Origin: DASUBV01 sp035763085
GTDB lineage: Bacteria > Actinomycetota > Actinomycetes > Streptosporangiales > Streptosporangiaceae
Length of the DNA stretch: 59,660 bases
Assembly: GCA_035763085.1 (NCBI GenBank)
Contig: DASUBV010000280.1
Location: 1 to 59,660, forward strand
Direction: 5' to 3'
This document shows, one piece after another, positions 33,737 through 43,097 of the stretch. The translations under genes were made by a program, and so were the position numbers. The stretch's first letter is position 1. Every line of letters begins with the position of its first letter. Under the pieces are notes generated by a model that ran no database searches, was not told where the DNA came from, and worked only from the letters and a program-made list of their open reading frames with translations.

Positions 33737-34996
33737 ATGCACCCACGCGAGGGCTGGCAGCCCGACGGCACGCGCCGGGTGCAGGGCCTCTCCCGCCGGG
33801 CAGCGCTGCAGCGGGGCGCGGCAGCGGCGCTGCTCGCCGGCGGCGGGGGCGCTCTGCTCGATGCCTGCGCGCCCTTCCTGACCGGCAGCACCACCCTCCC
33901 GCTCCCGCGCAAGAACAACCCCGTCTCCTGGCCGACGGCGGGCAACAAGAAGATCGCCAGCGGCCTGCAGCCCGAGACCGGCGCGACCCTGCAGATCTTC
34001 AACTGGACGGCCTACGTCAACCAGGCCTGCCTGAACCACTTCGCCAAGAAGTACAAGTGCAAGGTCGTCGTGACCACGTTCAACACGATGAACGAGGCCA
34101 TTTCCAAGCTGCGCAGCGGCCTGAAGTTCGACGTATTCATGGGCGTCACGGTGGATGTCCTGGGCCAGCTGATCAACTCCCAGCTGATCCAGCCGCTGAA
34201 TCACGGCTATATCCCCAATATCGCGCAGGCCTGGCCGGACTTCCACGACCCGTTCTATGACCGGGGCTGGCAGTACACCGTGCCGTACACGATCTACACC
34301 ACGGGCATCGCCTGGCGTAAGGACCTCGTGCACGAGAACCCGTACAAGATGAAGAACGGGTACGCGATGCCGTGGCAGCCCAAGTACAAGGGCAAGGTCG
34401 CGATCCTGGATGACTACCGCGAGGGCATCAGCCTCGGGCTGATGAAGAACAACATCTACAACCTCAACACCACCAGCCGGTCGCAGATCGACCTGGCCCG
34501 GCACTCGCTGCAGGAGCTGGTCGACAAGGTCAACGTGAAGATCAACAACAACGACTACACGGAGATCCCCAACGGCCAGGCCTGGATCCACCACGCCTGG
34601 TCGGGCGACATGGCGGCGGCGCCGTACTACATGCCGAAGGGCACGCCCGTCGAGGTGGTGGGGTACTGGTTCCCCACCGACGGGCGCGGCCCGGTGGCCA
34701 ACGACACCAACACGGTGCTGCGCTCGGCCACCAGCCCGGTGCTGGCCCACCTGTTCCTGAACTACATGCTTGACCTGCCCAACGTCCTGGAGAACATCAG
34801 CTACAACGGCTACATGCAGCCGCTGAACGCGATCACGCCGCAGCGGCTGGTCAAGGAGAAGCTGCTGCCGCCCAGCCTGATGTCCACCGCCGTCCTGCCG
34901 TCCTACTTCCGTCGCGGATTCGGGGAGCTGCAGCTGCCCGTGGACGCCGACGCGCTGTGGCAGCAGGCCTGGCTCGTCGCAAGCAACGGGATCTAG
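33737..34996 (+). CDS. PotD-like substrate-binding lipoprotein of an ABC transporter
   Basis: A 419-aa extracytoplasmic solute-binding protein of the spermidine/putrescine (PotD/PotF) class. The N terminus has a twin-arginine signal (SRRAAL, Arg20-Arg21) followed by a lipobox with Cys44 (LLDAC), so it is likely a Tat-exported lipoprotein. The mature part opens LQIFNWTAYV, as in PotD, and contains the typical YTVPYTIYTTGIAWRKD. Ligands for this class include polyamines, other amines and some betaines. The ATG follows AAAGGTGGGG. It is the first gene of a potD-potB-potC operon with short spacing; the ATPase is encoded separately. Confidence 0.9.
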   Translation: MHPREGWQPDGTRRVQGLSRRAALQRGAAAALLAGGGGALLDACAPFLTGSTTLPLPRKNNPVSWPTAGNKKIASGLQPETGATLQIFNWTAYVNQACLNHFAKKYKCKVVVTTFNTMNEAISKLRSGLKFDVFMGVTVDVLGQLINSQLIQPLNHGYIPNIAQAWPDFHDPFYDRGWQYTVPYTIYTTGIAWRKDLVHENPYKMKNGYAMPWQPKYKGKVAILDDYREGISLGLMKNNIYNLNTTSRSQIDLARHSLQELVDKVNVKINNNDYTEIPNGQAWIHHAWSGDMAAAPYYMPKGTPVEVVGYWFPTDGRGPVANDTNTVLRSATSPVLAHLFLNYMLDLPNVLENISYNGYMQPLNAITPQRLVKEKLLPPSLMSTAVLPSYFRRGFGELQLPVDADALWQQAWLVASNGI

Positions 34997-34998
34997 CC

Positions 34999-35949
34999 AT
35001 GGCCGTTCACGCTCCCCCGCAGCAGGTCCAGCCGCCCGGGCGCAAGGAGCGCACCGAATCGGGCCGTCAGTCCCGCGCGTTCTGGATCGCGCTGGCCCTG
35101 CCGGGGATCTTGTGGCTGGCCATTCTGTTCATCGTGCCGTTCTACGCGGCGCTGGCCATCGCCGAGGGCAAGCTGAACCGGCTGACCGAGTCGCCTGTCG
35201 CCGTCTACAACCCGCTGACCTGGAGCTCGGCCAACCTGTCCAACGTATGGCACGACATCTTCGGCGCCGACTCCTTCGCCGGCCCGATCGTGCTGCGGAC
35301 CATCGTCTACGTAGCCATCGCCTCGCTGCTGTGCCTGGTACTGGGCTACCCGGCGGCCTACTTCGTCAGCCGGTTCGCCGGGCGGCGCAAGGGCCTGTTC
35401 CTGGTGCTGCTGATCGCGCCGTTCTGGATCAGCTACATGATGCGCATGCTGGCCTGGATCGACCTGCTGCAGACCGACGGCTACGTCAACAAGGCGCTCG
35501 GCTGGGTCGGCCTGGGCGGCACGAACTGGCTGGGCGGGCACTCGGTCGCCGTCGTCCTGGGCCTGGTTTATGGCTATATCCCGTACTTGATCCTGGTGCT
35601 GTATGCCGGGCTGGACCGCATTGATACGTCGCTCATCGAGGCCGGCCGCGACCTCGGGCTGAGCCGGGCGCAGACGTTCCTGCGGATCACGCTGCCGCTG
35701 TCCCGGCAGCCGATCATGACCGGGATGCTGATCACGGTGCTGCCGATGATCGGCGACTACTACACCAACCAGCTGCTGTCGGGCGCGCCGAACACCTCGA
35801 TGATCGGCAACCTGATCCAGGGCCAGCTGGGCACGCCCGGCCTGCAGGGCCAGGGCGCGATCTTGTCGCTGCTGGTGCTGCTGGTCCTGCTGATCCCGAT
35901 GATCTACTACGTGGTGGCCACCGGGCGAACGCAGAAGGAGGCGTCATGA
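34999..35949 (+). CDS. PotB-like ABC transporter permease
   Basis: A 316-aa inner-membrane permease with six predicted spans and the EAA loop EAGRDLGLSRAQTFLRITLPLSRQPI that contacts the ATPase. The ATG at 34999 lies 2 bases after the stop of the binding-protein gene. It pairs with the following permease to form the heterodimeric channel of a Pot-type importer. Confidence 0.92.
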   Translation: MAVHAPPQQVQPPGRKERTESGRQSRAFWIALALPGILWLAILFIVPFYAALAIAEGKLNRLTESPVAVYNPLTWSSANLSNVWHDIFGADSFAGPIVLRTIVYVAIASLLCLVLGYPAAYFVSRFAGRRKGLFLVLLIAPFWISYMMRMLAWIDLLQTDGYVNKALGWVGLGGTNWLGGHSVAVVLGLVYGYIPYLILVLYAGLDRIDTSLIEAGRDLGLSRAQTFLRITLPLSRQPIMTGMLITVLPMIGDYYTNQLLSGAPNTSMIGNLIQGQLGTPGLQGQGAILSLLVLLVLLIPMIYYVVATGRTQKEAS

Positions 35950-36887
35950 CCAGCGTGACCGCCCCTCGGCCGGCCGAGCCGTCCGAGCAGGCCGCGCAGG
36001 CAACCGCGCCCGGCCGCCGGCGCGGCTTCCGCAACCCGTGGCGCAGGCCCTGGTTCCTGGAGGGCTACACCTGGCTCTACCTGATCTGGTCGCTGGCCCC
36101 GATCGTCATCGCGGTGCTGTTCTCCTTCAACAAGGGCAAGTCGCAGTCGGCCTACCAGGGCCTGTCCTTCCGCTGGTACTGGGGCGACCCGGTCAACTCG
36201 GTATTCCACAACCCGCAGCTGCAAAGCGCGGTGTTCACCACGCTGAAGCTGTCCGGGCTCACCACGCTGATCGCGGTGCCGCTGGGCGTGGCATTCGCGC
36301 TGGGCATCAACCGCTGGCGGTCCAAGCTCTCGCTGAGCTTCAACTTCGTGATGATCTTGTCGTTCGTGGTGCCGGAGCTGATCTTCGGCGTGGCGATGTT
36401 CTTCGTCTTCACCCAGCTGTTCAGCGGCATCCAGCTCGGCCTGCTGGCCGAGACGCTGGGCCTGGTCACCTGGAACGTGAGCTGGCCCGCCATCATCGTG
36501 CAGGCCCGGCTGGTCAGCCTCGGCAGACAATATGAGGAGGCCGCCGCCGACCTGGGCGCGAGCCTCTTCCAGACGATCAGGCGGGTCTTGCTCCCGCTGC
36601 TCACCCCGGCCATCTTCGCCAGCGCGATCCTGGTCTTCTCGGGCGTGATCGACGACTTCGTGATCGTGGACCTGCTGTCCTCCAACGCCAACAACACGCC
36701 GATGTCGGTGATCATCTACTCGACGCAGCGCGGCGGCAACGGCGGCCCGGCACTGAATGCCCTGGCGACGATCATGCTGATCATGTCGTTCGTGGTGGCG
36801 GCGATCGGGTTCCTGGGCTACCGCTGGATGACCAGGGGCCAGCGCGTCGACAACAAGCAGGCTCTGACCGCCATCGCCGGCGAGTAG
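35946..36887 (+). CDS. PotC-like ABC transporter permease
   Basis: A 313-aa permease with six predicted spans and the EAA loop EEAAADLGASLFQTIRRVLLPLLTPAI. Its ATG overlaps the stop of the preceding permease gene in ATGA. The N-terminal 35 residues are a polar Pro/Arg-rich extension. Its stop faces the potA-like gene from the other strand, 74 bases away. Confidence 0.92.
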   Translation: MTSVTAPRPAEPSEQAAQATAPGRRRGFRNPWRRPWFLEGYTWLYLIWSLAPIVIAVLFSFNKGKSQSAYQGLSFRWYWGDPVNSVFHNPQLQSAVFTTLKLSGLTTLIAVPLGVAFALGINRWRSKLSLSFNFVMILSFVVPELIFGVAMFFVFTQLFSGIQLGLLAETLGLVTWNVSWPAIIVQARLVSLGRQYEEAAADLGASLFQTIRRVLLPLLTPAIFASAILVFSGVIDDFVIVDLLSSNANNTPMSVIIYSTQRGGNGGPALNALATIMLIMSFVVAAIGFLGYRWMTRGQRVDNKQALTAIAGE

Positions 36888-36961
36888 CTCAGGCCAGCAC
36901 GGCGGCCGCCCAGCCAGCTACGGCTCGGCCAGCAGGTGTGAGCTCCGAGGCAGGTCTGTGG

Positions 36962-38104
36962 TCAGCCGGCCTTGAGGGCTTCCTTGTGGCCGATGGCCAC
37001 CGCCTCATCGTCGGAGTCGCCGGCCGGGCTGCCGCCCGGCAGCACCCGCAGCGCGTCCGGGGCCAGGTAAGCATGCACCGGCGTGCCCTGGGACAGGTCG
37101 CTGTCGCTGCCGTCGTTCTGCAGCAGCGCCTGCAGCTCCGCCCCGGCCGCCAGGCGCAGGAACACCTGCGTCGAGGATCCCAGGTACACCAGCCGCTCCA
37201 CCATCGCCGGAACCCGGTTGTCCCCGGCGGTGCCGAACTCCTCGATCCGGACCCGCTCGGGCCGGATGACCGCGTGTGAGTGATCGGGGGCCTGCTGGCC
37301 GCCGTGGTCCACCGACAGCACCATCTCGCCCAGCTTGGCCCGGCACTGCTCACCCGGCCCGCGCTCGACGATGTCGACCTCCATCAGGTTGGATACGCCC
37401 AGGAAGTCGGCTACGTAGGTGTCGGCGGGCTGCTCGTAGATCTCCTCCGGCTCGCCCATCTGCACGATCCTGCCCTCGCGCATGACCGCCAGCCGGTCGG
37501 ACATGGTCAGCGCCTCTTCCTGGTCGTGCGTGACGTACAGGAAGGTGATCCCGACCTGCTCCTGCAGCGACTTCAGCTCGACCTTCAGCGACCGGCGGAG
37601 CTTGGCGTCCAGGGCGCCCAGCGGCTCGTCCAGCAGCAGCACCGACGGCTGCAGGACCAGCGCGCGGGCCAGTGCCACCCGCTGCTGCTGGCCGCCGGAC
37701 AGCTGACCGGGCCGCCGCTTGCCGAACGAGCTGAGCTTGACCAGGTCCAGGGCCGCCCCGACCCGGCTCTTCAGCTCCGCCGCGGGCAGCTTGTGGTTCT
37801 TCAGGCCGAAGGCGACATTGTCAAAGACAGTCAGGAACGGGAACAGGGCGTAGCTCTGGAACACCGTGTTGACATTCCGCTTATGCGGCGGAATGGCCGA
37901 CACATCCACATCGTCAAGCAGGATCCGGCCCGCCGTCGGCTGCTCAAATCCGGCGATCAGCCGCAACGTCGTGGTCTTGCCGCATCCCGAAGGGCCCAGC
38001 AGGGAGAAGAACTCGCCGCTGGCGATCTGCAGGTCAAGGTTATCGACGGCGATCTCGGCAAACCGCTTGGTCAGCGACACCAGCTCGATCCTGCCACCAG
38101 CCAT
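36962..38104 (-). CDS. PotA-like ABC transporter ATPase
   Basis: A 380-aa ATPase: Walker A GPSGCGKTTT (37-46), Q-loop, signature LSGGQQQR, Walker B LLLDEPLGALD, His switch in YVTHDQEEALTMSDR, and a C-terminal TOBE-like regulatory domain (about 285-365). It should energise the PotDBC-like importer encoded convergently at 33.7-36.9 kb; no other ATPase gene is near. It lies 18 bases downstream of the TetR gene on the same strand, so regulator and ATPase are probably one transcript. Confidence 0.92.
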   Translation of the reverse strand: MAGGRIELVSLTKRFAEIAVDNLDLQIASGEFFSLLGPSGCGKTTTLRLIAGFEQPTAGRILLDDVDVSAIPPHKRNVNTVFQSYALFPFLTVFDNVAFGLKNHKLPAAELKSRVGAALDLVKLSSFGKRRPGQLSGGQQQRVALARALVLQPSVLLLDEPLGALDAKLRRSLKVELKSLQEQVGITFLYVTHDQEEALTMSDRLAVMREGRIVQMGEPEEIYEQPADTYVADFLGVSNLMEVDIVERGPGEQCRAKLGEMVLSVDHGGQQAPDHSHAVIRPERVRIEEFGTAGDNRVPAMVERLVYLGSSTQVFLRLAAGAELQALLQNDGSDSDLSQGTPVHAYLAPDALRVLPGGSPAGDSDDEAVAIGHKEALKAG

Positions 38105-38122
38105 GACGGGGTACCTACCCTT

Positions 38123-38794
38123 CTAGGAGCCCTCCGGAGTCACGCCGTCGCGACCGCGGCCCGGTGTCCAGGTAAAACCCAGCCAGCTGGCGACGAACTG
38201 CATGCTTAGCTCGAAGGCACCCACGTGGTCAACCCCGGGGTCCTCCAGCGCGATCTGAATGGTCAGCCCGTCCATCAGTGCCGACAGGCAGATAGCGAAG
38301 CTGACCGGGTCCACGTCGGCGAATTCGCCGGCCTCCTGCCCGGCCAGCACCAGCGAGGCGATCTCGTCGCGCCAGCGCTCGTCGGATTTGCGCCGCACGG
38401 TGGCAACGTCGCTGTTACGGGCCGCCTGTGCCCAGAAGTCCAGCCAGAGCTGCCAGCTCCCGCGGGGCTCTGGATCAGCCTCCGGGAGCAGGTTCATGGC
38501 AACGATCTCTTCGATCTGCGCCTTAACGGTCGGCATTCCGGCCATTCGCTGCTGGCCGACGGCATACCAGGAGTCCTCGTACTGGCGGACGGCCTCGGTC
38601 AGCAGCTGGTCCTTGGTCTTGAAGTAGTAAATGACCAGCGCCGGGCTGGTCCCGGCCCGCTCGGCCACGTCGGCGATCCGGGTGTCGGCGAAGCCACGCT
38701 CGGAGATGACCTGCAGGGCGGCCGCCATCATCTGCGTACGCCGCTGGTCAGCGGTGACGCTCGTCTCGGCGCCGTCGCCGGCTCGGTCTGTCAT
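38123..38794 (-). CDS. TetR-family repressor with BetI-type C-terminal domain
   Basis: A 223-aa TetR regulator. The HTH is at about 18-64 (RRTQMMAAALQVISERGFADTRIADVAERAGTSPALVIYYFKTKDQLL). The ligand-binding part has the BetI/TetR_C_6 layout (WQLWLDFWAQAARNSDV...RWRDEIASLVLAGQEAGEF...LSALMDGLTIQIAL). Well-known BetI operators centre on a TGAACGTTCA core, which the palindromes of this region share, so this protein is the natural candidate to bind them. The perfect site C lies in its upstream region, consistent with autoregulation. Cotranscribed with potA. Confidence 0.9.
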   Translation of the reverse strand: MTDRAGDGAETSVTADQRRTQMMAAALQVISERGFADTRIADVAERAGTSPALVIYYFKTKDQLLTEAVRQYEDSWYAVGQQRMAGMPTVKAQIEEIVAMNLLPEADPEPRGSWQLWLDFWAQAARNSDVATVRRKSDERWRDEIASLVLAGQEAGEFADVDPVSFAICLSALMDGLTIQIALEDPGVDHVGAFELSMQFVASWLGFTWTPGRGRDGVTPEGS

Positions 38795-38875
38795 CCCGGC
38801 TGTCCTCTCATCGCGCGATCACGGCCATCCTGGCGTCTCATTCTCTCGCGATGTCTGCCCGGGCTGCGCGCCCTC

Positions 38876-38916
38876 TTGTCGATACCGTATCAGGTTTCTA
38901 GACTGAACATTCAGTC
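38876..38916 (+). promoter_or_regulatory. Site C: promoter with TetR operator (FAD oxidoreductase; also upstream of tetR)
   Basis: TTGTCG (38876-38881), 17 bases, TAGACT (38899-38904), with the perfect palindrome GACTGAA-CA-TTCAGTC (38901-38916) starting inside the -10 box. On the minus strand the right flank reads TTGACT (38918-38913), a possible -35 box for tetR-potA, but no good -10 is seen at the right distance. Confidence 0.85.
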
Positions 38917-38957
38917 AACAAGTCTGCCGAGCCTGGCGGCCACCTGCCGGCGCGGCA

Positions 38958-39021
38958 GGCCCGGCACCCAGCAGGCCCGGCACTCAGCAGGCCTGGCACC
39001 CGGCTGGCCCGGCACCCCGGC
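38958..39021 (+). repeat. Four 16-bp tandem repeats in a 5' leader
   Basis: Four consecutive copies of GGCCCGGCACCCAGCA or close variants start at 38958, 38974, 38990 and 39006. They lie in the untranslated leader between site C and the FAD oxidoreductase start at 39062. Confidence 0.8.
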
Positions 39022-39061
39022 GCCCAGCACCGCTGGCAGCAACCTAGGGAAGGCGGACTCA

Positions 39062-40708
39062 ATGGCCGCGACATACGACGCCATCGTGGTAGGCGGCGGC
39101 CATAACGGCCTGGTCGCGGCTGCCTACCTGGCCCGCTCGGGGGCCCGGACCGTCGTCCTGGAGGGCCGCCACAAGACCGGTGGCGCGGCCACCACCGAGG
39201 CGCCCTGGCCGGACGCGCCGGAATTCAGGGTGACCCGGCTGTCGTATGTGATGAGCCTGCTGCCGCCCACCATCATCAACGAGCTGGAGCTGGACCGGCA
39301 CGGCTACAAGATCTACCCGATGGGCCCGTACTACCAGGCCTTCCCCGAGGGCGGCTCGATCAAGCTGTACGCCGACGACGCCAGGCGCAACCACGAGGAG
39401 GTGTCGAAGTGGTCCAGGAAGGACGCCGACGCCATGCCGCGGTGGGACGCCTGGCTGGCCGGGCTGGCCGACGTGCTGGGGCCGCTGCTGCTCACCGCGC
39501 CGCCCAACCTGGGCTCGCGCCGTCCCCGTGACCTGGCCGAGACGCTGCGCCTCGCCTGGCGGCACCGCGGCCTGGACGTGCGCACCATCGCCGACGTGAC
39601 CCGGCTGATGACCATGAGCATCGCCGACCTGCTCGACGACTGGTTCGAGTCACCGCAGGTCAAGGGCGCCCTGGCGGTCAATGGCGTCATCGGCACCTGG
39701 GCCGGCCCCTACGAGAGCGGCACTGCCTACGTGATGGCCCACCATTCCATCGGCGACGTGGGCGACGGCCACCTCGGGAACTGGGGCTTCCAGGAGGGCG
39801 GCATGGGCGCGGTGGCCGATGCTATCGGGTCCGCCGCCAGGGCTAACGGCGCGGAGGTCCGCACCGGCGCCCGGGTCGCCCGGGTACTGGTCGAGAACGG
39901 CCGGGCCGCGGGCGTCGTCCTGGACAACGGCGACGAGCTGCGGGCCAAGGTCGTGGTCTCCACCGTGCATCCCAAGCTCGCGTTCCTGGAGCACGTCGGC
40001 GCCGAGCACCTGCCCGGCGACTTCGTCAGCGACATTGAGCACTGGAAGAGCCGCAGCGGCGTCGTGAAGATCAACCTGGCCCTTTCCGAGCTGCCCGACT
40101 TCACCGCCGACCCCGGCTCCCAGCTGCAGGAGCACCACACCGGCTCGGTGGAGATGGCGCCGACCATGGAGTACATCGAGCGTGCCTTCCAGGACGCCAG
40201 AGACGGCAAGCCCGCGGTCGCGCCGTTCAGCGATGGCGTGATCCCCACCGCCTTCGACAAGACGCTCAGCCCCGAGGGCACGCACATCATGTCGCTATTC
40301 ACCCAGTGGGTGCCGGCCGACTGGAACTCCGAGCCGCACACCGCCGAGCTCGAGGCCTACACCGACCGGATGATCGACTGCTACAACGAGCTGGCGCCCA
40401 ACTTCAAGGCCTCCATCCTGCACCGCGACATCGTCGGGCCGTACCAGATGGAGCACGAGTACGGCCTGGTCGGCGGCAACATCTTCCACGGCGAGCTGTC
40501 CCTGGAGCAGCTGTTCCACATGCGGCCGGCGCCGGGCTACGCCGACTACCGCACCCCGGTGGACGGCCTGTACTACGGCAGCTCGGCCACGCACGCCGGC
40601 GGCGGCGTCTGCGGCATCCCCGGCTGGCAGGCCGCCAGGGCGGCTATCGCGGACCGCAAGGCCTCGCGCCGGGCGCGACAGGTCCGCCGGGTCACCCGGC
40701 GCTCGTGA
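39062..40708 (+). CDS. FAD-dependent oxidoreductase (phytoene desaturase/PYROXD2-like)
   Basis: A 548-aa flavoprotein of the phytoene-desaturase-like amine oxidase superfamily. The N-terminal dinucleotide-binding motif is VVGGGHNGLVAAAYLARSGARTVVLE (Gly11, Gly13, Gly16), and the C terminus has the FAD-contact segment GLYYGSSATHAGGGVCGIPGWQAARAA. Relatives include PYROXD2-type proteins of unknown substrate; the carotenoid link is only structural. GGGAAGG lies 8 bases before the ATG. Transcribed from the site C promoter and followed after 22 bases by the CoA ligase gene. In this context an amine or amino-acid-derived substrate is plausible but unproven. Confidence 0.87.
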   Translation: MAATYDAIVVGGGHNGLVAAAYLARSGARTVVLEGRHKTGGAATTEAPWPDAPEFRVTRLSYVMSLLPPTIINELELDRHGYKIYPMGPYYQAFPEGGSIKLYADDARRNHEEVSKWSRKDADAMPRWDAWLAGLADVLGPLLLTAPPNLGSRRPRDLAETLRLAWRHRGLDVRTIADVTRLMTMSIADLLDDWFESPQVKGALAVNGVIGTWAGPYESGTAYVMAHHSIGDVGDGHLGNWGFQEGGMGAVADAIGSAARANGAEVRTGARVARVLVENGRAAGVVLDNGDELRAKVVVSTVHPKLAFLEHVGAEHLPGDFVSDIEHWKSRSGVVKINLALSELPDFTADPGSQLQEHHTGSVEMAPTMEYIERAFQDARDGKPAVAPFSDGVIPTAFDKTLSPEGTHIMSLFTQWVPADWNSEPHTAELEAYTDRMIDCYNELAPNFKASILHRDIVGPYQMEHEYGLVGGNIFHGELSLEQLFHMRPAPGYADYRTPVDGLYYGSSATHAGGGVCGIPGWQAARAAIADRKASRRARQVRRVTRRS

Positions 40709-40730
40709 ATACCAGGGATTAGCAGTAACG

Positions 40731-43022
40731 ATGACTTCCGCGCTCGCGGCCATGCTGGAAGCCCGGAGCGTCGCGCTGGTCGGGGCGTCGCCCCGGCCGG
40801 GCACGTTCGGCCAGCGGATGGTCGAGGAGGTAACTCAGAGCCCGTCCCGGCCGCGGGTCTACCTGGTCAACCCTAAGTACCCGGAGATCGGCGGGCGGCC
40901 GTGCCACCCGTCGCTCGCCGATCTTCCTGAGCCGGTCGACCTGGTGCTGCTGGGCGTCCGGGATGACGCGCTGGAGGACCAGCTCGGCCTGGCCGCCAGC
41001 CGCGGCGACCGGTCGGCGGTCATCTTCGGCAACGCCCACTCCGAACCCGGCCCGCAGGCACCGGGCCCGCCGCTGCGCGACCGGCTCGCCGGCCTCGCCC
41101 GGGCGGCAGGCATGGAGCTGTGCGGGGCGGGCTGCATGGGCTTTGTCAACGTCAGCCGCGGCCTGCGCGCGTTGGGGTACACCGAGGCCAGCGCACTGCT
41201 GCCAGGGCCGGTGGCGCTGGTCACTCACTCCGGCTCGGTGTTCTCGGCGCTGCTGCGGGCGCGGCGCGGTCTGTCGTTCTCCCTCGCGGTGTCGTCGGGC
41301 CAGGAACTGGTCACCACCACGCCGGCCTACCTGGAGTACGCGCTGGACCTGCCGGAAACCCGCGTCGTGGGCCTGGTCCTGGAAGCGATGCGGGACGCGG
41401 GCCGGCTGCGCGGCGCGCTCGCCGTCGCGGCCGAGCGGGACGTCCCGGTGGTGCTGCTCACCGTGGGCGGCTCGGCGGCCGGCCAGGCCATGGTGGCCGC
41501 GCACTCCGGCGCCCTGGCCGCCGGCGACGGTCCCTGGGAGGCCCTGGCCCGCGCCCATGGCGTGCATCGCGTCGGCGATCTGGCCGAGCTGGCCGACACC
41601 CTGGAGCTGTTCGCCATCGGCCGGCGGCCCGTGGCACCAGCGGGGCCGGGCCGCCCGGCGCCGCCCGGCCTGGCCACCGTGCACGACTCCGGGCTGGAGC
41701 GGGCGCACACCGCCGATGTGGCGGACGAGCTGGGCGTGCCGTTCACGCCGATTACCGCCGCGACCACCAAGCTGCTGACCAGGCTGCTCGATCCGGGCCT
41801 GCTGCCCGCCAACCCGCTGGATGTGTGGGGCACCGGGGCGGACACCCGCGAGCTGTTCGCCGCCGCCCTGGTCGCCCTGGCCGGCGATCCCGGCGTCACC
41901 GCCGTGGCACTGGCCGTGGACCTGGTCCCCGAGCTGGACGGGGACGATTCCTACCCGCTCGCGGTGCTGGACGCGGCGGCCCGCACCGACAAGCCGCTCG
42001 CCGTCCTCAGCAACCTGCCCAGCGGCATCGACCTGCAGGCCGCCAGCGAGCTGCGCGCCCAGGGCATCCCCGTGCTGGAGGGCACGCGCTCCGGGCTGCT
42101 GGCCCTGCGGCACCTGCTGGACCGCGCCGCCCGCCTGGAGTGCACCCCCGGCCACGGCATCGCTGACGCGAGCGAGACCGGGGCGGGACCGGCCGAGATC
42201 GACACCGGCCGCCAGCGGCGCGGCCGGGAGCTGCTGGCGTCGGGCCAGGCCGGCGGAGCGCCGCTGCTGGCGCTGCTGGCCGACTACGGCATCACTGTGG
42301 CCCGGGCCGAGCCAGCCGGCGACGCCGCCGCGGCACTGGCCGCCGCCGAGGCCATCGGCTACCCGGTGGTGCTCAAGACTGACGAGCCGGCCATCGCGCA
42401 CAAGTCCGACGCCGGCGGGGTGCTGCTCGGCATCACCGGCCCGGACGAGCTGGCCGCGGGCTACGCCGACCTGGCTGCCCGGCTGGGCCCGCGGGCGCTG
42501 GTCTGCCAGGCCGTGCCGCCGGGCCCCGAGCTGTCGATCGGCCTGGCCCGCGACCCCGGCCTCGGGCCGCTGCTGGTCATCGGCGCGGGCGGCATCCTGG
42601 TCGAGCTGCTGGCCGACCGCGCCGTGGTCTTGCCGCCGGTCAGCGCCCGGCTGGCCGCCAGCCTGCTGGACGGCCTGCGCATCAGCAAGCTGCTCGCCGG
42701 CGTGCGCGGCACACCGCCGGCCGCGCGCGAGCCCGTCCTGGCCGCCATCACCGGCCTGTCGCAGCTGGCCGGCGAGCTGGGCGACGACCTGGACGCCCTG
42801 GACATCAACCCGGTCATCTGCGGGCCCCGGGCTGCCGTCGCCGTCGACGCGCTGGTCATCCCCCGGCGCCCGAGCGCCTTACGAGATTCCCGCGCCCGGT
42901 CCGGCCGCGGGCCCTCGGCCCGAACCCCGGCCGCCTGGTGGTACGGCGGCGCCACCCGCGCCGCCGCCACCCCGGTTACCGTGACCGCAGGCGCCACGGC
43001 TGCCGGGATCGACGCGAGCTAG
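40731..43022 (+). CDS. Acyl-CoA synthetase, NDP-forming (CoA-binding plus ATP-grasp)
   Basis: A 763-aa single-chain ligase of the ADP-forming acetyl-CoA synthetase type. Order: CoA-binding Rossmann domain (about 5-130), succinyl-CoA-ligase-like domain with the phospho-histidine His258 in AAHSGALAAG, a second ligase-like domain, and an ATP-grasp domain (about 490-700; YPVVLKTDEPAIAHKSDAGGVLLGI). It forms an acyl-CoA from a free acid with ATP or GTP, or runs in reverse to conserve energy. The last 50 residues are an Ala/Arg-rich tail. Likely in one operon with the FAD oxidoreductase, and a candidate to activate an acid that the acyl-CoA dehydrogenase then oxidises. Confidence 0.88.
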   Translation: MTSALAAMLEARSVALVGASPRPGTFGQRMVEEVTQSPSRPRVYLVNPKYPEIGGRPCHPSLADLPEPVDLVLLGVRDDALEDQLGLAASRGDRSAVIFGNAHSEPGPQAPGPPLRDRLAGLARAAGMELCGAGCMGFVNVSRGLRALGYTEASALLPGPVALVTHSGSVFSALLRARRGLSFSLAVSSGQELVTTTPAYLEYALDLPETRVVGLVLEAMRDAGRLRGALAVAAERDVPVVLLTVGGSAAGQAMVAAHSGALAAGDGPWEALARAHGVHRVGDLAELADTLELFAIGRRPVAPAGPGRPAPPGLATVHDSGLERAHTADVADELGVPFTPITAATTKLLTRLLDPGLLPANPLDVWGTGADTRELFAAALVALAGDPGVTAVALAVDLVPELDGDDSYPLAVLDAAARTDKPLAVLSNLPSGIDLQAASELRAQGIPVLEGTRSGLLALRHLLDRAARLECTPGHGIADASETGAGPAEIDTGRQRRGRELLASGQAGGAPLLALLADYGITVARAEPAGDAAAALAAAEAIGYPVVLKTDEPAIAHKSDAGGVLLGITGPDELAAGYADLAARLGPRALVCQAVPPGPELSIGLARDPGLGPLLVIGAGGILVELLADRAVVLPPVSARLAASLLDGLRISKLLAGVRGTPPAAREPVLAAITGLSQLAGELGDDLDALDINPVICGPRAAVAVDALVIPRRPSALRDSRARSGRGPSARTPAAWWYGGATRAAATPVTVTAGATAAGIDAS

Positions 43023-43042
43023 CCACGCACGCAGGACATCAC

Positions 43043-43085
43043 CGAGCCCGGCATCCCCGCTACGCTGCGAGGGATGCCGGGCTCG
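43043..43085. terminator. Perfect 15-bp hairpin, bidirectional terminator
   Basis: CGAGCCCGGCATCCC (43043-43057) and GGGATGCCGGGCTCG (43071-43085) pair without mismatch around a 13-base loop. It lies between the convergent CoA ligase and L,D-transpeptidase genes and isolates the latter from the operator-linked genes. Confidence 0.85.
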
Positions 43086-43097
43086 ATGGCTCAGGGA

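Noticed and set aside
38225..39061. Upstream extension of the FAD oxidoreductase frame
   Set aside because: It is antisense to tetR and crosses the site C promoter; the flavin-binding motif begins right after ATG 39062.
39062..40708. FAD oxidoreductase as part of a carotenoid cluster
   Set aside because: No phytoene synthase, GGPP synthase or cyclase gene is present; the similarity is at superfamily level only.
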